Part shown: positions 17,079 to 24,390 of the stretch, in pieces | Numbering within the stretch: the stretch's first letter is position 1 | Layout of the letters: every line of letters begins with the position of its first letter | Source of the DNA: Rhizobium sp. P40RR-XXII | Lineage (GTDB): Bacteria > Pseudomonadota > Alphaproteobacteria > Rhizobiales > Rhizobiaceae | Direction: 5' to 3' | Assembly: GCF_012641405.1 (NCBI RefSeq) | Contig: NZ_JABAII010000001.1 | Coordinates: 124,001-188,000, forward strand | Length of the DNA: 64,000 bases | Position numbers and translations under genes: made by a program | Notes under the pieces: model-generated | Databases searched by the model: none | Seen by the model: the letters and a program-made list of their open reading frames with translations, nothing else | Told to the model about the DNA's origin: nothing

Positions 17079-18707
17079 TTACGATGCCTGATTGCCGGTC
17101 TTCGGATCGAGGATCAGCTTCGGCGCATCACCCTTGGACCAATCGAACATGCTGTTCAGCGAGCCCGAGAGCACATCGAAGGAGCCGCCGCCGAGACGGG
17201 CACCGGCCATCCAGTTATCCTCGATGAAGCGCATGACGGAGGTCTGGTCGGTCAGCGTGTGGTCGACGAAGTTGACCTTGGCGTAGGGCGAGACGACGAT
17301 CAGCGGCTGGCGTGTGCCATAACCGCAGCGTCCCTGGGCCGGCTGGCCGTTGACGCCGGGCAGCGGCGTGCCGGTGGAACAGCCGTCACCGCTCAGCACG
17401 TCGTAACCCTTGACCGGGAGTTTCGACGGATTGACGACCGCATGGGCATGGTCATACCAGCCATCGGAATCGTCGTAGAGGAGGATGATGGCGGTGTCCT
17501 TCCAATCCGGGGAATTCTGCACGGTGTTGACCACCTGAGTGACGAATTCCTGCTCGTCAAGCGGATCGGAATAGCCGGCGTGACCGTCCTGATAGGCGGG
17601 CGCCTTCAGGAAGCTGATCGTGGGCATGTTGCCGTTCTTCAGGGCCGCATAGAAGTCGGTCATGTCGTACTGGTGATTGGCCGCATCCGTCGTGCCGATC
17701 GTTGCCACGGAGGATGGGCGCGCATGCGTCGGGTTGGCCGTCGAGGCATAGTATTGGAATGGCTGGTGATGCGGGATGTAGTCACCGTAATTGACCTTGG
17801 TGACGGCCGAAGTCGTCGCGCGCTTGCAGCCCGTCGTGCCGTCGGGGTTGGTCAGCGTCAGATCGAAGCCGCCTTCGAAGAAGCCCCAGCTGATCTTGTG
17901 CTCGTTCAGCATGTCGCCGATGTTCTTGCCGTACATCAGCGCCGTCTGGCCGACCGAGCAGACGTCGCCCGTCGGATCGAAATCACTGATCGCGGTCCAG
18001 CCGCCATTGCCGTCAGGCACGATGCGGCCCTTGGAATAGGTGCCGTCGCTTTCCAGCGTGTAGCCCGGCGGCAGGATGGCGCCATTGGTCTGGCCGGAAA
18101 TCAGGTTCAGCGCGCCTGGGGTCGAGGGACCGAAATTGGTGGAGAAGGAATTGTCGTTCAGCGCATAGTGCTGGGCGTAATTCCAAAGCGCGGTGACGGT
18201 GTTGCCGTCATAATAGCCCATGACCTGACCCTTGGTGCCGAATGCACCGGCGGCACCCTTGGTGCCACGGCCGGTATTGGCCGGGAAAAGGTCCATGGCG
18301 AAGTTGTCATAGGCCGCCTGTTCGGCGGTATAGCCGTGGTTCTGCGACTGGGTTGCGGCCTGCGTGCGGTCGAGCCGGAAGGGCGCGGCGGCATCGGCGC
18401 CGTTCGCCGCGTTGGTCTTGTTCGGATTGGTGTCGAGAAGACCGGCATTTGCCAGCGTGTTGATATCGGTCGGCGTGTTGTCGGCCGCCTTGAATTCCGG
18501 CTCTCCGGCGACGTTTGCGGCCTTGGGATAGGTCGCGAAATAATGGTCGAAGGAGACGTTTTCCTGGAAGATAACAACAAGATGCTTGATCGGCGTTGCG
18601 GTATTCGGCGCCGGCGCCACGTCGGCGGCGCCGGCGGGGGAACAGAGCAAAGCAAAAGTGAGCGCGCTGCCGCTTGCGAGGGCGGCGCGACGTGAAAGGC
18701 TGGTCAT
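17079..18707 (-). CDS. Tat-exported phosphoesterase (phospholipase C / acid phosphatase family)
   Basis: A 542-residue periplasmic phosphoesterase of the PF04185 family, which includes bacterial phospholipase C and AcpA-type acid phosphatases. The N-terminus SLSRRAALASGSALTFALL is a twin-arginine-type signal with cleavage near AGAAD. The catalytic and metal region includes HLVVIFQENVSFDHYF (about residue 45-60, Glu/Asn metal ligands), the ILLYDDSDGWYDH block (about 405-417) and YGTRQPLIVVSPYA. The second of two close ATGs was chosen because GAGGA lies at the right distance. A possible Pho box lies about 80 bases upstream. It is the first gene of a pair with a cytochrome c peroxidase. The substrate, phospholipid or phosphomonoester, is unresolved. 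Confidence 0.9.
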   Translation of the reverse strand: MTSLSRRAALASGSALTFALLCSPAGAADVAPAPNTATPIKHLVVIFQENVSFDHYFATYPKAANVAGEPEFKAADNTPTDINTLANAGLLDTNPNKTNAANGADAAAPFRLDRTQAATQSQNHGYTAEQAAYDNFAMDLFPANTGRGTKGAAGAFGTKGQVMGYYDGNTVTALWNYAQHYALNDNSFSTNFGPSTPGALNLISGQTNGAILPPGYTLESDGTYSKGRIVPDGNGGWTAISDFDPTGDVCSVGQTALMYGKNIGDMLNEHKISWGFFEGGFDLTLTNPDGTTGCKRATTSAVTKVNYGDYIPHHQPFQYYASTANPTHARPSSVATIGTTDAANHQYDMTDFYAALKNGNMPTISFLKAPAYQDGHAGYSDPLDEQEFVTQVVNTVQNSPDWKDTAIILLYDDSDGWYDHAHAVVNPSKLPVKGYDVLSGDGCSTGTPLPGVNGQPAQGRCGYGTRQPLIVVSPYAKVNFVDHTLTDQTSVMRFIEDNWMAGARLGGGSFDVLSGSLNSMFDWSKGDAPKLILDPKTGNQAS

Positions 18708-18785
18708 CGTCATATCCTCTTCGAGTGGGGGGCATTGCTCCGGCGCATGTTGCGCCACGCCGGGCATAGAGAACCCTTTCGAGCT

Positions 18786-18803
18786 ATCAACGGAGTATGA
18801 CAG
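18786..18803 (-). promoter_or_regulatory. Candidate Pho box upstream of the phosphoesterase
   Basis: On the minus strand CTGTCAT-ACTC-CGTTGAT resembles two 7-base PhoB half-sites with 4-base spacing: the first is a perfect CTGTCAT, the second matches at four of seven positions. It lies 79 bases before the phosphoesterase start. The rest of the 321-base spacer (18708-19028) shows nothing else that can be named. The link to phosphate starvation is inference from the enzyme class. Confidence 0.4.
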
Positions 18804-19028
18804 TCCCATGAAGGGTGAGGGGAGGCGATTCTGCTTTTGCTATCGCATTTCTGGCAAGCAATTGATTCTGCTGTGTTGGGCAGAAAGCATGCGGGAGGTA
18901 TCCGCCTTGTGTGTTTGCGATGCTACCTTATGTCACGGACGAGGTTTTCCCACCCGCCCTCGTGGTTCGAGACGGCCCTTTGGGCTTCCTCACCATGAGG
19001 GTCGGCCACGGGATAGCCGCGAATGAAA

Positions 19029-19844
19029 TTAGATGTTCTGATCCATCGTCTCGGCCGGTATCTCATCGGCGCGATGGATGCGGATGACTGTTGCCGGTAC
19101 GCCGGCGACGGTGCAATGCGCGGGAACGGGCTTCACCACGACACTGCCGGCCGCAACCTTGCTGAAGGCGCCGACTTCGATGTTGCCGAGGATCTTGGCG
19201 CCGGCGCCGATCATCACGCCGTGGCGGATCTTCGGGTGACGGTCGCCGCTCTCCTTGCCGGTGCCGCCAAGCGTGACGTTCTGCAGGATGGACACCTCGT
19301 CCTCGATCACGGCGGTTTCGCCGATGACGATGCCGGAGCCGTGATCGAGCATGATCGACGTACCGATCTTCGCGGCGGGATGAATATCCGGGCCGAAGAC
19401 GAGCGAGACGAGATTGGAAAGCCAGCTGGCAATTTCCGGGCGGCCTTCGGTCCAGAGCGCATGGGCGATGCGATGCGCCTGCAGGGCGTGGAAACCCTTC
19501 AGGTTCAGAAGCGCATGCAGATAGGTGGTGCAGGCGGGGTCGCGCGTTCGCACCGCGACGAGGTCGGCTTCCGTCGCCTGCAGGATTGCGGGATGCCGCG
19601 CCAGCACGTCGGACAGCAGGGAAAGCAGGTCACCATGCTCGATCCTGACGACGCAGAGCCGCGCGGCCAGCACACTGGCAAGGCTTTCCGCATCGGAGCG
19701 GCTGGCGAGCAATTGCGCCTGCAGCAGCGGGGCGAGCGTCGGCTCGCGCGCCGCAAGCTCGGCGGCTTCGCAACGGATCACGTCCCAGACGTTCTCGACG
19801 GAGGCAGGGTTATTTCCGGCGGTAGCCGTTCCTGACTGGGGCAT
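19029..19844 (-). CDS. cysE: Serine O-acetyltransferase
   Basis: Cytosolic enzyme of 271 residues making O-acetylserine from serine and acetyl-CoA, the first step of cysteine synthesis. The N-terminal helical domain (about 15-140, including ADLVAVRTRDPAC) is followed by the left-handed beta-helix of hexapeptide repeats (about 155-250) with the active-site segment MLDHGSGIVIGETAVI, NVTLGGTGKESGDRHPKI and MIGAGAKILGNI. The C-terminal tail (ETMDQNI) keeps the final Ile, which in the family inserts into the O-acetylserine sulfhydrylase active site. The ATG at 19844 is the only sensible start, with a weak ribosome site. Two palindromic elements separate it from the WD40 gene upstream on the same strand. 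Confidence 0.95.
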   Translation of the reverse strand: MPQSGTATAGNNPASVENVWDVIRCEAAELAAREPTLAPLLQAQLLASRSDAESLASVLAARLCVVRIEHGDLLSLLSDVLARHPAILQATEADLVAVRTRDPACTTYLHALLNLKGFHALQAHRIAHALWTEGRPEIASWLSNLVSLVFGPDIHPAAKIGTSIMLDHGSGIVIGETAVIEDEVSILQNVTLGGTGKESGDRHPKIRHGVMIGAGAKILGNIEVGAFSKVAAGSVVVKPVPAHCTVAGVPATVIRIHRADEIPAETMDQNI

Positions 19845-19861
19845 GATCCTGACTTTCTGTT

Positions 19862-19902
19862 TAGAGTGGTTGGGCGCTTCACCGTATTGCTCAACCACTC
19901 TA
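19862..19902 (-). repeat. Long hairpin in the cysE upstream region
   Basis: TAGAGTGGTTG (19862-19872) pairs perfectly with CAACCACTCTA (19892-19902) around 19 bases, and an extra GC/GC pair can form inside. It sits 18-58 bases ahead of the cysE start on the minus strand, so it would be in the 5' UTR or promoter. It looks like a mobile intergenic palindrome, but a cis-regulatory role is possible. Confidence 0.5.
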
Positions 19903-19917
19903 GGTGTTTGCTTTTGC

Positions 19918-19961
19918 GCAATTCCGGACGGAAAACCGCTACGCGCTTTTCCTGGAATTGC
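19918..19961 (-). repeat. Two-tier palindrome after the WD40 gene
   Basis: Nested inverted repeats: GCAATTCC (19918-19925) with GGAATTGC (19954-19961) enclosing GGAAAA (19930-19935) with TTTTCC (19947-19952). It begins two bases beyond the WD40 stop codon and may serve as its 3'-end hairpin. The pattern matches a type of palindrome often seen between rhizobial genes. Confidence 0.55.
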
Positions 19962-19963
19962 TC

Positions 19964-20953
19964 TTAGGCGGAAATGTCGACGACGCCGCAATCGCCGGCT
20001 TCGGAGGCGAAGGCGAGCAGCTTGCCGGATTTGCTCCAGCTCATCGACGTGATCGCACCCTTGCCGGGCCGGCGCAGAAGCGCCTCCTTGGCGTCGCCGA
20101 TGCGCACCGCAAGGATCATACCATCGATGAAGCCGATGGCGAGGATATCTTCCGCAGGATGGAATTTCACCGAAGTCGCCATGATGTTAGCACGGGTGCC
20201 GAGCTCGAGCGGCGCCTTACCCATCGGGCCGTCCTTGCCCTGGAAGGGCCAGACGATGGCCGCCGGCGCGCCCGACGAGGCGAGCCATTTGCCCTTTGCC
20301 GACCACGACAGGGACTTCACCTTGGCGGGATAGCCGGTCATGCGCATGTGCCGGGCCTCGGCACCCGGCTTGGCGTCGAGCTTCCAGCCGTGCAGGGCAT
20401 TTTCCTGCATGGTTGTCACGATGAACTGGCCATCCGGTGAAAACGTGACGCTGGTATGGGCGCCCTTCCATTCCAGATTGACCGGCGGGGCGCTCATTCC
20501 GACCCAGTGCAGCGATACGCCGTTATACCGGGCGACAGCGATCCGCATGCCCTTGTGAGCAAAGGCGATGCCTTCGACGGTGCGTTCCTCCGGAAATTCC
20601 TTCGTCGTGCCGTCGGCGAGGCGCACGAAAGTGCTCTTGCCATAGGAATAGGCGACCGCGCCTTGCGGGCCGGCGGCAACCTGGCCGATCCATTTGCGCG
20701 GTGCTTCGGCAAGGGTCGTCACGCTGCCGTCCGCGGCAATCCGGAGAACCTTGCCGTCCTCGCCGCCCGAAATCAGGCTCTCGCTGTTCGGATCGCGGAT
20801 GCAGGTGAGCATGCCCTGATGGGCTTCCGTCACCTTGTCTCCACCTTCGAGGCGATGGATCGCGCCGGCGGCGCTGGCGAAGAAAGGGGTATCACCTAAA
20901 AATTCGACGGCCAGAACATGGCCGTCGATATCAAGCGGAGCAACAGTCGGCAT
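19964..20953 (-). CDS. WD40 repeat protein coupled to the COG0523 GTPase
   Basis: A 329-residue beta-propeller protein, cytoplasmic as judged by the lack of a signal. WD-like repeats are recognisable from regularly spaced segments such as GKVLRIAADGSVTTL, VTFSPDGQFIVTTMQ, LSWSAKGKWLASSG and MSWSKSGKLLAFASEAGD, giving about six or seven blades. The start codon overlaps the stop of the upstream GTPase gene in a TGATG arrangement, so the two are translationally coupled. WD40 proteins act as protein-interaction platforms; in this setting it may be a partner or target of the metal chaperone. No catalytic motif is seen. A pair of palindromes follows. Confidence 0.88.
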   Translation of the reverse strand: MPTVAPLDIDGHVLAVEFLGDTPFFASAAGAIHRLEGGDKVTEAHQGMLTCIRDPNSESLISGGEDGKVLRIAADGSVTTLAEAPRKWIGQVAAGPQGAVAYSYGKSTFVRLADGTTKEFPEERTVEGIAFAHKGMRIAVARYNGVSLHWVGMSAPPVNLEWKGAHTSVTFSPDGQFIVTTMQENALHGWKLDAKPGAEARHMRMTGYPAKVKSLSWSAKGKWLASSGAPAAIVWPFQGKDGPMGKAPLELGTRANIMATSVKFHPAEDILAIGFIDGMILAVRIGDAKEALLRRPGKGAITSMSWSKSGKLLAFASEAGDCGVVDISA

Positions 20954-22050
20954 CAGGCGGATGCCTCGCACGCCTTGAAGCTTGCTTCCAGCTTTTCGCG
21001 GTCGAGCTCGCGGCCGATGAAGACGAGCCGGCTCTCATGCTTTTCGCCATCCTTCCACGGACGCTGATGATCGCCTTCGATGATCATGTGCACGCCCTGG
21101 ACGACATAGCGTTCCGGATCGTCCTTGAAGGCGACGATGCCCTTGAGGCGCAGGATATTCGGTCCCTGCGTCTGGGTGATCTTCTGGATCCATGGGAAGA
21201 AACGCTCGGCATTCATCTCGCCGCCACGCAGCGAAACCGACTGAACGGTCACGTCATGGATCGGCGAAGGAGCGTGGTGGTGATGATGATCGTGATCATG
21301 GTGGTGATGATCATGATCGTGGTCATGATGGTGGTGATCGTGGTCATGATCATGATCGCAATCCGGGCCGCAGACATGATCCTCATGGCCATGCTCGAGG
21401 AAATGCGGATCGTTTTCGAGCGCGCGTTCCAGGTTGAAGGCGCCCTGGTTCAGCACGCGGGCGAGATCGACGCCGGAGCGGGTAGTCTTGTAGACGCGGG
21501 CGTCCGGATTGATGGCGCGGACGATATCCTCGATCTGGGCCAGCTCGTCGTGTGACACGAGATCGGACTTGTTGATGACGACGACGTCGGCAAAGGCGAT
21601 CTGGTCTTCGGCCTCGCGGCTGTCCTTCAGGCGCAGCGGCAGGTGCTTGGCGTCGACCAGTGCGACGACGGCATCAAGTTCGGTCTTGGCGCGGACATCG
21701 TCGTCCATGAAGAAGGTTTGGGCAACGGGAACCGGGTCGGCAAGGCCTGTCGTTTCGACGATGATGCCGTCAAAGCGGCCGGGGCGGCGCATCAGGCCCT
21801 CGACGACGCGGATGAGGTCGCCGCGAACGGTGCAGCAGACGCAGCCATTGTTCATTTCGTAGATTTCTTCGTCCGATTCGACGATGAGATCGTTGTCGAT
21901 GCCGATCTCGCCGAATTCGTTGACGATGACGGCGTATTTCTTGCCGTGGTTTTCAGAAAGGATGCGATTGAGCAGCGTCGTCTTGCCGGCGCCGAGATAG
22001 CCGGTGAGAACGGTGACGGGAACGGGCTTTTGCGTGGCTGTTTCGGTCAT
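20953..22050 (-). CDS. COG0523 (CobW/ZigA-type) metal-chaperone GTPase with His-rich loop
   Basis: G3E-family GTPase of 365 residues. Walker A is GYLGAGKTTLL (about residue 16-26), the metal-binding CxCC motif is NGCVCCTVRGDL (about 68-79), and the guanine specificity motif is NKSD (about 160). A long Asp/His-rich stretch (about residues 230-260) provides many zinc-type ligands, followed by the CobW C-terminal domain (SLRGGEMNAERFFPW, EGDHQRPW). The His-rich loop and the Zur-like site about 90 bases upstream point to zinc delivery under zinc limitation rather than cobalamin synthesis; no cob genes are near. It is translationally coupled to a WD40 gene. The metal assignment is inference. Confidence 0.92.
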   Translation of the reverse strand: MTETATQKPVPVTVLTGYLGAGKTTLLNRILSENHGKKYAVIVNEFGEIGIDNDLIVESDEEIYEMNNGCVCCTVRGDLIRVVEGLMRRPGRFDGIIVETTGLADPVPVAQTFFMDDDVRAKTELDAVVALVDAKHLPLRLKDSREAEDQIAFADVVVINKSDLVSHDELAQIEDIVRAINPDARVYKTTRSGVDLARVLNQGAFNLERALENDPHFLEHGHEDHVCGPDCDHDHDHDHHHHDHDHDHHHHDHDHHHHHAPSPIHDVTVQSVSLRGGEMNAERFFPWIQKITQTQGPNILRLKGIVAFKDDPERYVVQGVHMIIEGDHQRPWKDGEKHESRLVFIGRELDREKLEASFKACEASA

Positions 22051-22142
22051 GGGAGCCTCGAAATATGGAAGGTTGCCCCGAGGAGCAGATATTGGTCGGG
22101 TTCCATATAAGGAGTTGGGGACGTCAGTTCAAAGGCTTTTAT

Positions 22143-22161
22143 ATGTTATAAGATCACATTA
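22143..22161 (-). promoter_or_regulatory. Candidate Zur box upstream of the COG0523 gene
   Basis: ATGTTATA-A-GATCACATTA closely resembles proteobacterial Zur operators: the left half ATGTTATA is perfect against the known inverted-repeat consensus and the right half keeps ATnACAT. It is centred about 100 bases ahead of the GTPase start and overlaps the last codons of vapC (stop at 22154-22156). No other copy was noticed in the window. Confidence 0.55.
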
Positions 22162-22549
22162 GGTTTGGGATGGCTGGCTGAATATCGGTTTGCGAGAAAT
22201 CATTGCCGACAAAGAGAAGAGGGCATCCAAATTCCTTGGCGGTCGCATAGGCAAAGCAATCGCCGTAATTTAGGGCGGCCGGGTGAATTCCCTTACCCCA
22301 GCGTAAATACGCATCAGCCGCAAGCTGCGAGCGTTCCGACGTGACTTCGATCACTTCGATCGCAGGCGAAGTCAGAAGTTCTCGCATTTGTTTGTCGAAG
22401 CCCCGCCGTGTCGCAACGATGAGTGCTTCAAGCATTGTTCCCGCTGAAATAAGAACGCGATTTTCACTCTGAAACACGATTTCGCATGCGGAAGCATGCA
22501 GCTCATTTGCAAGCATCGCAACAAGAGCCGAAGTATCGACGACAATCAC
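22154..22549 (-). CDS. vapC: VapC-type PIN domain ribonuclease toxin
   Basis: A 131-residue PIN-domain endoribonuclease, the toxin of a type II module. The acidic active-site residues appear as VDTSALVAM (Asp5), GTMLEALIV (Glu near 41), NYGDCFAYA (Asp near 97) and VGNDF (Asp near 116). The start is a GTG that overlaps the antitoxin stop in a four-base GTGA, so the two are coupled. VapC toxins cleave tRNA or rRNA; which RNA is unknown here. The gene end carries the Zur-like box of the next gene. Length and residues are complete, so it should be active unless neutralised. Confidence 0.92.
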   Translation of the reverse strand: MIVVDTSALVAMLANELHASACEIVFQSENRVLISAGTMLEALIVATRRGFDKQMRELLTSPAIEVIEVTSERSQLAADAYLRWGKGIHPAALNYGDCFAYATAKEFGCPLLFVGNDFSQTDIQPAIPNLM

Positions 22550-22806
22550 TTGGGCAAGCCATGCTCATCATATAAGAAGTCTTGGCTCCTGGCGGCATCG
22601 GGGCCTGGAGGTAAGTTTTTCCTCCTGACCTCATCTTGCAGCTTTTTGATGAGATTTCCCTTTTCTGCTGATGTCATGGGCTTTTTCATCGGCTGTATGC
22701 GCGCAGCCGGCATACCATCCTGTGTCAGCACAACTTCCTCGCCTTGCTTTGCAAGTCGCACCAATTCTTTGAGTTGGCCCTCAGCATCATCGAGGGAAAT
22801 ACGCAT
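22546..22806 (-). CDS. vapB: VapB/Phd-type antitoxin
   Basis: An 86-residue antitoxin of the Phd/YefM type. The N-terminal half (MRISLDDAEGQLKELVRLAKQGEEVVLTQDG, quoted in part: AEGQLKELVRLAKQGEE) is the DNA-binding and dimerisation domain, with the typical ARIQPM strand end. The C-terminal half (about 45-86, NLIKKLQDEVRRKNLPPG) is the toxin-binding tail. GGGAGG lies about five bases before the ATG at 22806; a longer frame to 22869 has no ribosome site. It precedes vapC with a four-base overlap, the standard order, and autoregulation of the pair is expected from the family. Confidence 0.88.
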   Translation of the reverse strand: MRISLDDAEGQLKELVRLAKQGEEVVLTQDGMPAARIQPMKKPMTSAEKGNLIKKLQDEVRRKNLPPGPDAARSQDFLYDEHGLPK

Positions 22807-22877
22807 ATCTGCCTCCCGGCGGATAAAGAGAATTGTTGATAATATGATGGATTGTGCCGCTTGATACAAGCGATCAG

Positions 22878-23669
22878 CTATCTGAGCGCCTTCACATCAA
22901 ACTCATCGACATCCTGCAAGAGTTCCAACAATCCTTGCACCGCATGCGCAATCAGCCGCTCGCCCTTTTCAGCCGTCGCCATGCCTGCATTGCCTGCAAC
23001 GCCCTGCGTGCTCAGATCGGACATCTTCCAGCCGAAGGCGTGGGGGCCGTAGGCGCGCAGATGCTTGAAGCCCTTGATGAACTCCGACTGGCGCGACGGG
23101 AAGTTTTCCGCCTTCGACATATCAACCTTCTCCGGATGGAGGGCGAGCATGACCGATGTCTCGATATCGCCACCGTGAATGTCGATGGCCTTGTCGTCGG
23201 GCGCAATCAGCCCATCCGGAACGCCGAAGCGGGTCCAGCTGGTGGCGACCGCCAGCATGTCGAAGCGCACGCGCGCCTCCGTCGCGACGATAGTCAGCAG
23301 TGGAGAATTGCCGCCATGAGCGTTCAGCATGACGAATTTGCGGATGCCGAGCCCGCTTAGCCGCTCGGCGATACCGAGCCAGCGCCGGATAGCCTCGTCG
23401 AAGGTCAGCGTCTTCGTACCGGCGACATCCATATGCTCGATCGAGTAGCCGACGGCCTCGACGGAAAGGAAGGTAACCGGCAGTTTGGCCGGCAAAGCAA
23501 CCTTGAGACGTGAAACGATTCCCTCGGCAATGAGCGTATCGGTTTCGAACGGCAGATGCGGCCCGTGTTGCTCATAGGCGCCAAGTGGCAGCACGGCGAT
23601 CCATTTTGATCGCTCCTGCGGTGTCAATGTTTCATCATTGTCATCGAAACATGGCAAAGGATACGCCAT
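22878..23669 (-). CDS. Creatininase family amidohydrolase
   Basis: A 263-residue member of the creatininase / creatinine amidohydrolase family, metal-dependent cyclic-amide hydrolases. Metal ligands are visible in LPLGAYEQHGPHLPFETD (Glu, His, Asp, about residues 28-45), MLNAHGGN (His near 118) and DIHGGDIETSVML (Glu near 167). The substrate is not fixed: the family includes creatininase, MftE-type peptidases and deformylases of other pathways. There is no signal peptide. It is divergent from a MarR-type gene across 86 bases, so that regulator may control it. The vapBC genes follow after about 70 bases. Confidence 0.88.
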   Translation of the reverse strand: MAYPLPCFDDNDETLTPQERSKWIAVLPLGAYEQHGPHLPFETDTLIAEGIVSRLKVALPAKLPVTFLSVEAVGYSIEHMDVAGTKTLTFDEAIRRWLGIAERLSGLGIRKFVMLNAHGGNSPLLTIVATEARVRFDMLAVATSWTRFGVPDGLIAPDDKAIDIHGGDIETSVMLALHPEKVDMSKAENFPSRQSEFIKGFKHLRAYGPHAFGWKMSDLSTQGVAGNAGMATAEKGERLIAHAVQGLLELLQDVDEFDVKALR

Positions 23670-23755
23670 CTGAGGATGTGCCTCTTGTTTATGTCAATAA
23701 CCTGCGCAATGTCATAGCGTGATGACTTAGCGGCGAAAAGGTCAATGGAATCACG

Positions 23756-24271
23756 ATGGGCAAGAAGAACAAGGTCGGGAAGAAAAGTAAGTCAGGTAAA
23801 AAGAAGGATCACCGGGACTACACGCTTGCCGATTTGTCGCCGGCATTGACGCAGGCGGCGCGGTCCATGCGCACGGTGATGACGCGCAGCCTGACGGCGA
23901 GCGGTCTCTATGCCGGGCAGGACGGCGTCATTCTGGCACTGGCGGCAAATGACGGGCTTCCGGCCGGCTCGCTGGCGCAGAAGCTCGGCGTCAAGGCGCC
24001 GACCATGACGAGGACGATCGGCCGGATGGAGGCGCAAGGCTTCGTCGAACGGCGGCCGGATGCCGAGGATGCCCGGCTGACGAAGGTCTATCTTACCGAG
24101 ACGGGCCGCAATAGCGTCAGCGAGATCGAAAGTTCCGCCGCTACCTGCGACGAGCTGGCCACCCGCGGCTTTTCCGAAAAGGAAATCCGTTCGCTCGTAC
24201 GCCTCCTCAAGACGATCGAGAGCAATCTTCAGGCCGGCGACGACGACGAAGAAGACGACGAGGAATTCTGA
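23756..24271 (+). CDS. MarR family transcriptional regulator with Lys-rich N-terminus
   Basis: A 171-residue winged-helix regulator. A very basic start (about 12 Lys in the first 21 residues) precedes the MarR domain (about 25-160). The DNA recognition helix is in LAQKLGVKAPTMTRTIGRME (about 80-100), followed by the wing GFVERRPDAEDARLTKVYLTETG. An acidic tail (DDDEEDDEEF) ends the protein. The opposite charges at the two ends are unusual for MarR proteins and could contact DNA or each other. It is divergent from the creatininase gene. Ligand unknown. Confidence 0.92.
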   Translation: MGKKNKVGKKSKSGKKKDHRDYTLADLSPALTQAARSMRTVMTRSLTASGLYAGQDGVILALAANDGLPAGSLAQKLGVKAPTMTRTIGRMEAQGFVERRPDAEDARLTKVYLTETGRNSVSEIESSAATCDELATRGFSEKEIRSLVRLLKTIESNLQAGDDDEEDDEEF

Positions 24272-24390
24272 GAATTCCCGCGAATTCGTGTTGCGCGATG
24301 TGATTAAAGCTTTTAATTAAAGAATTTAAATTCCGGAATCGTAAAACGACGGAATATATTGACGGCTGCGTTTCACGGGGGAGGGAGTGC

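Noticed and set aside
16983..18695. 570-codon open frame opposite the phosphoesterase
   Set aside because: Composition is typical of a GC-rich shadow; the opposite strand has motifs, signal peptide and ribosome site.
21270..21365. GATCATGGTG-like low-complexity stretch resembling a satellite repeat
   Set aside because: It is the coding sequence of the Asp/His-rich loop in the COG0523 protein and stays in frame, so it is not an independent repeat array.
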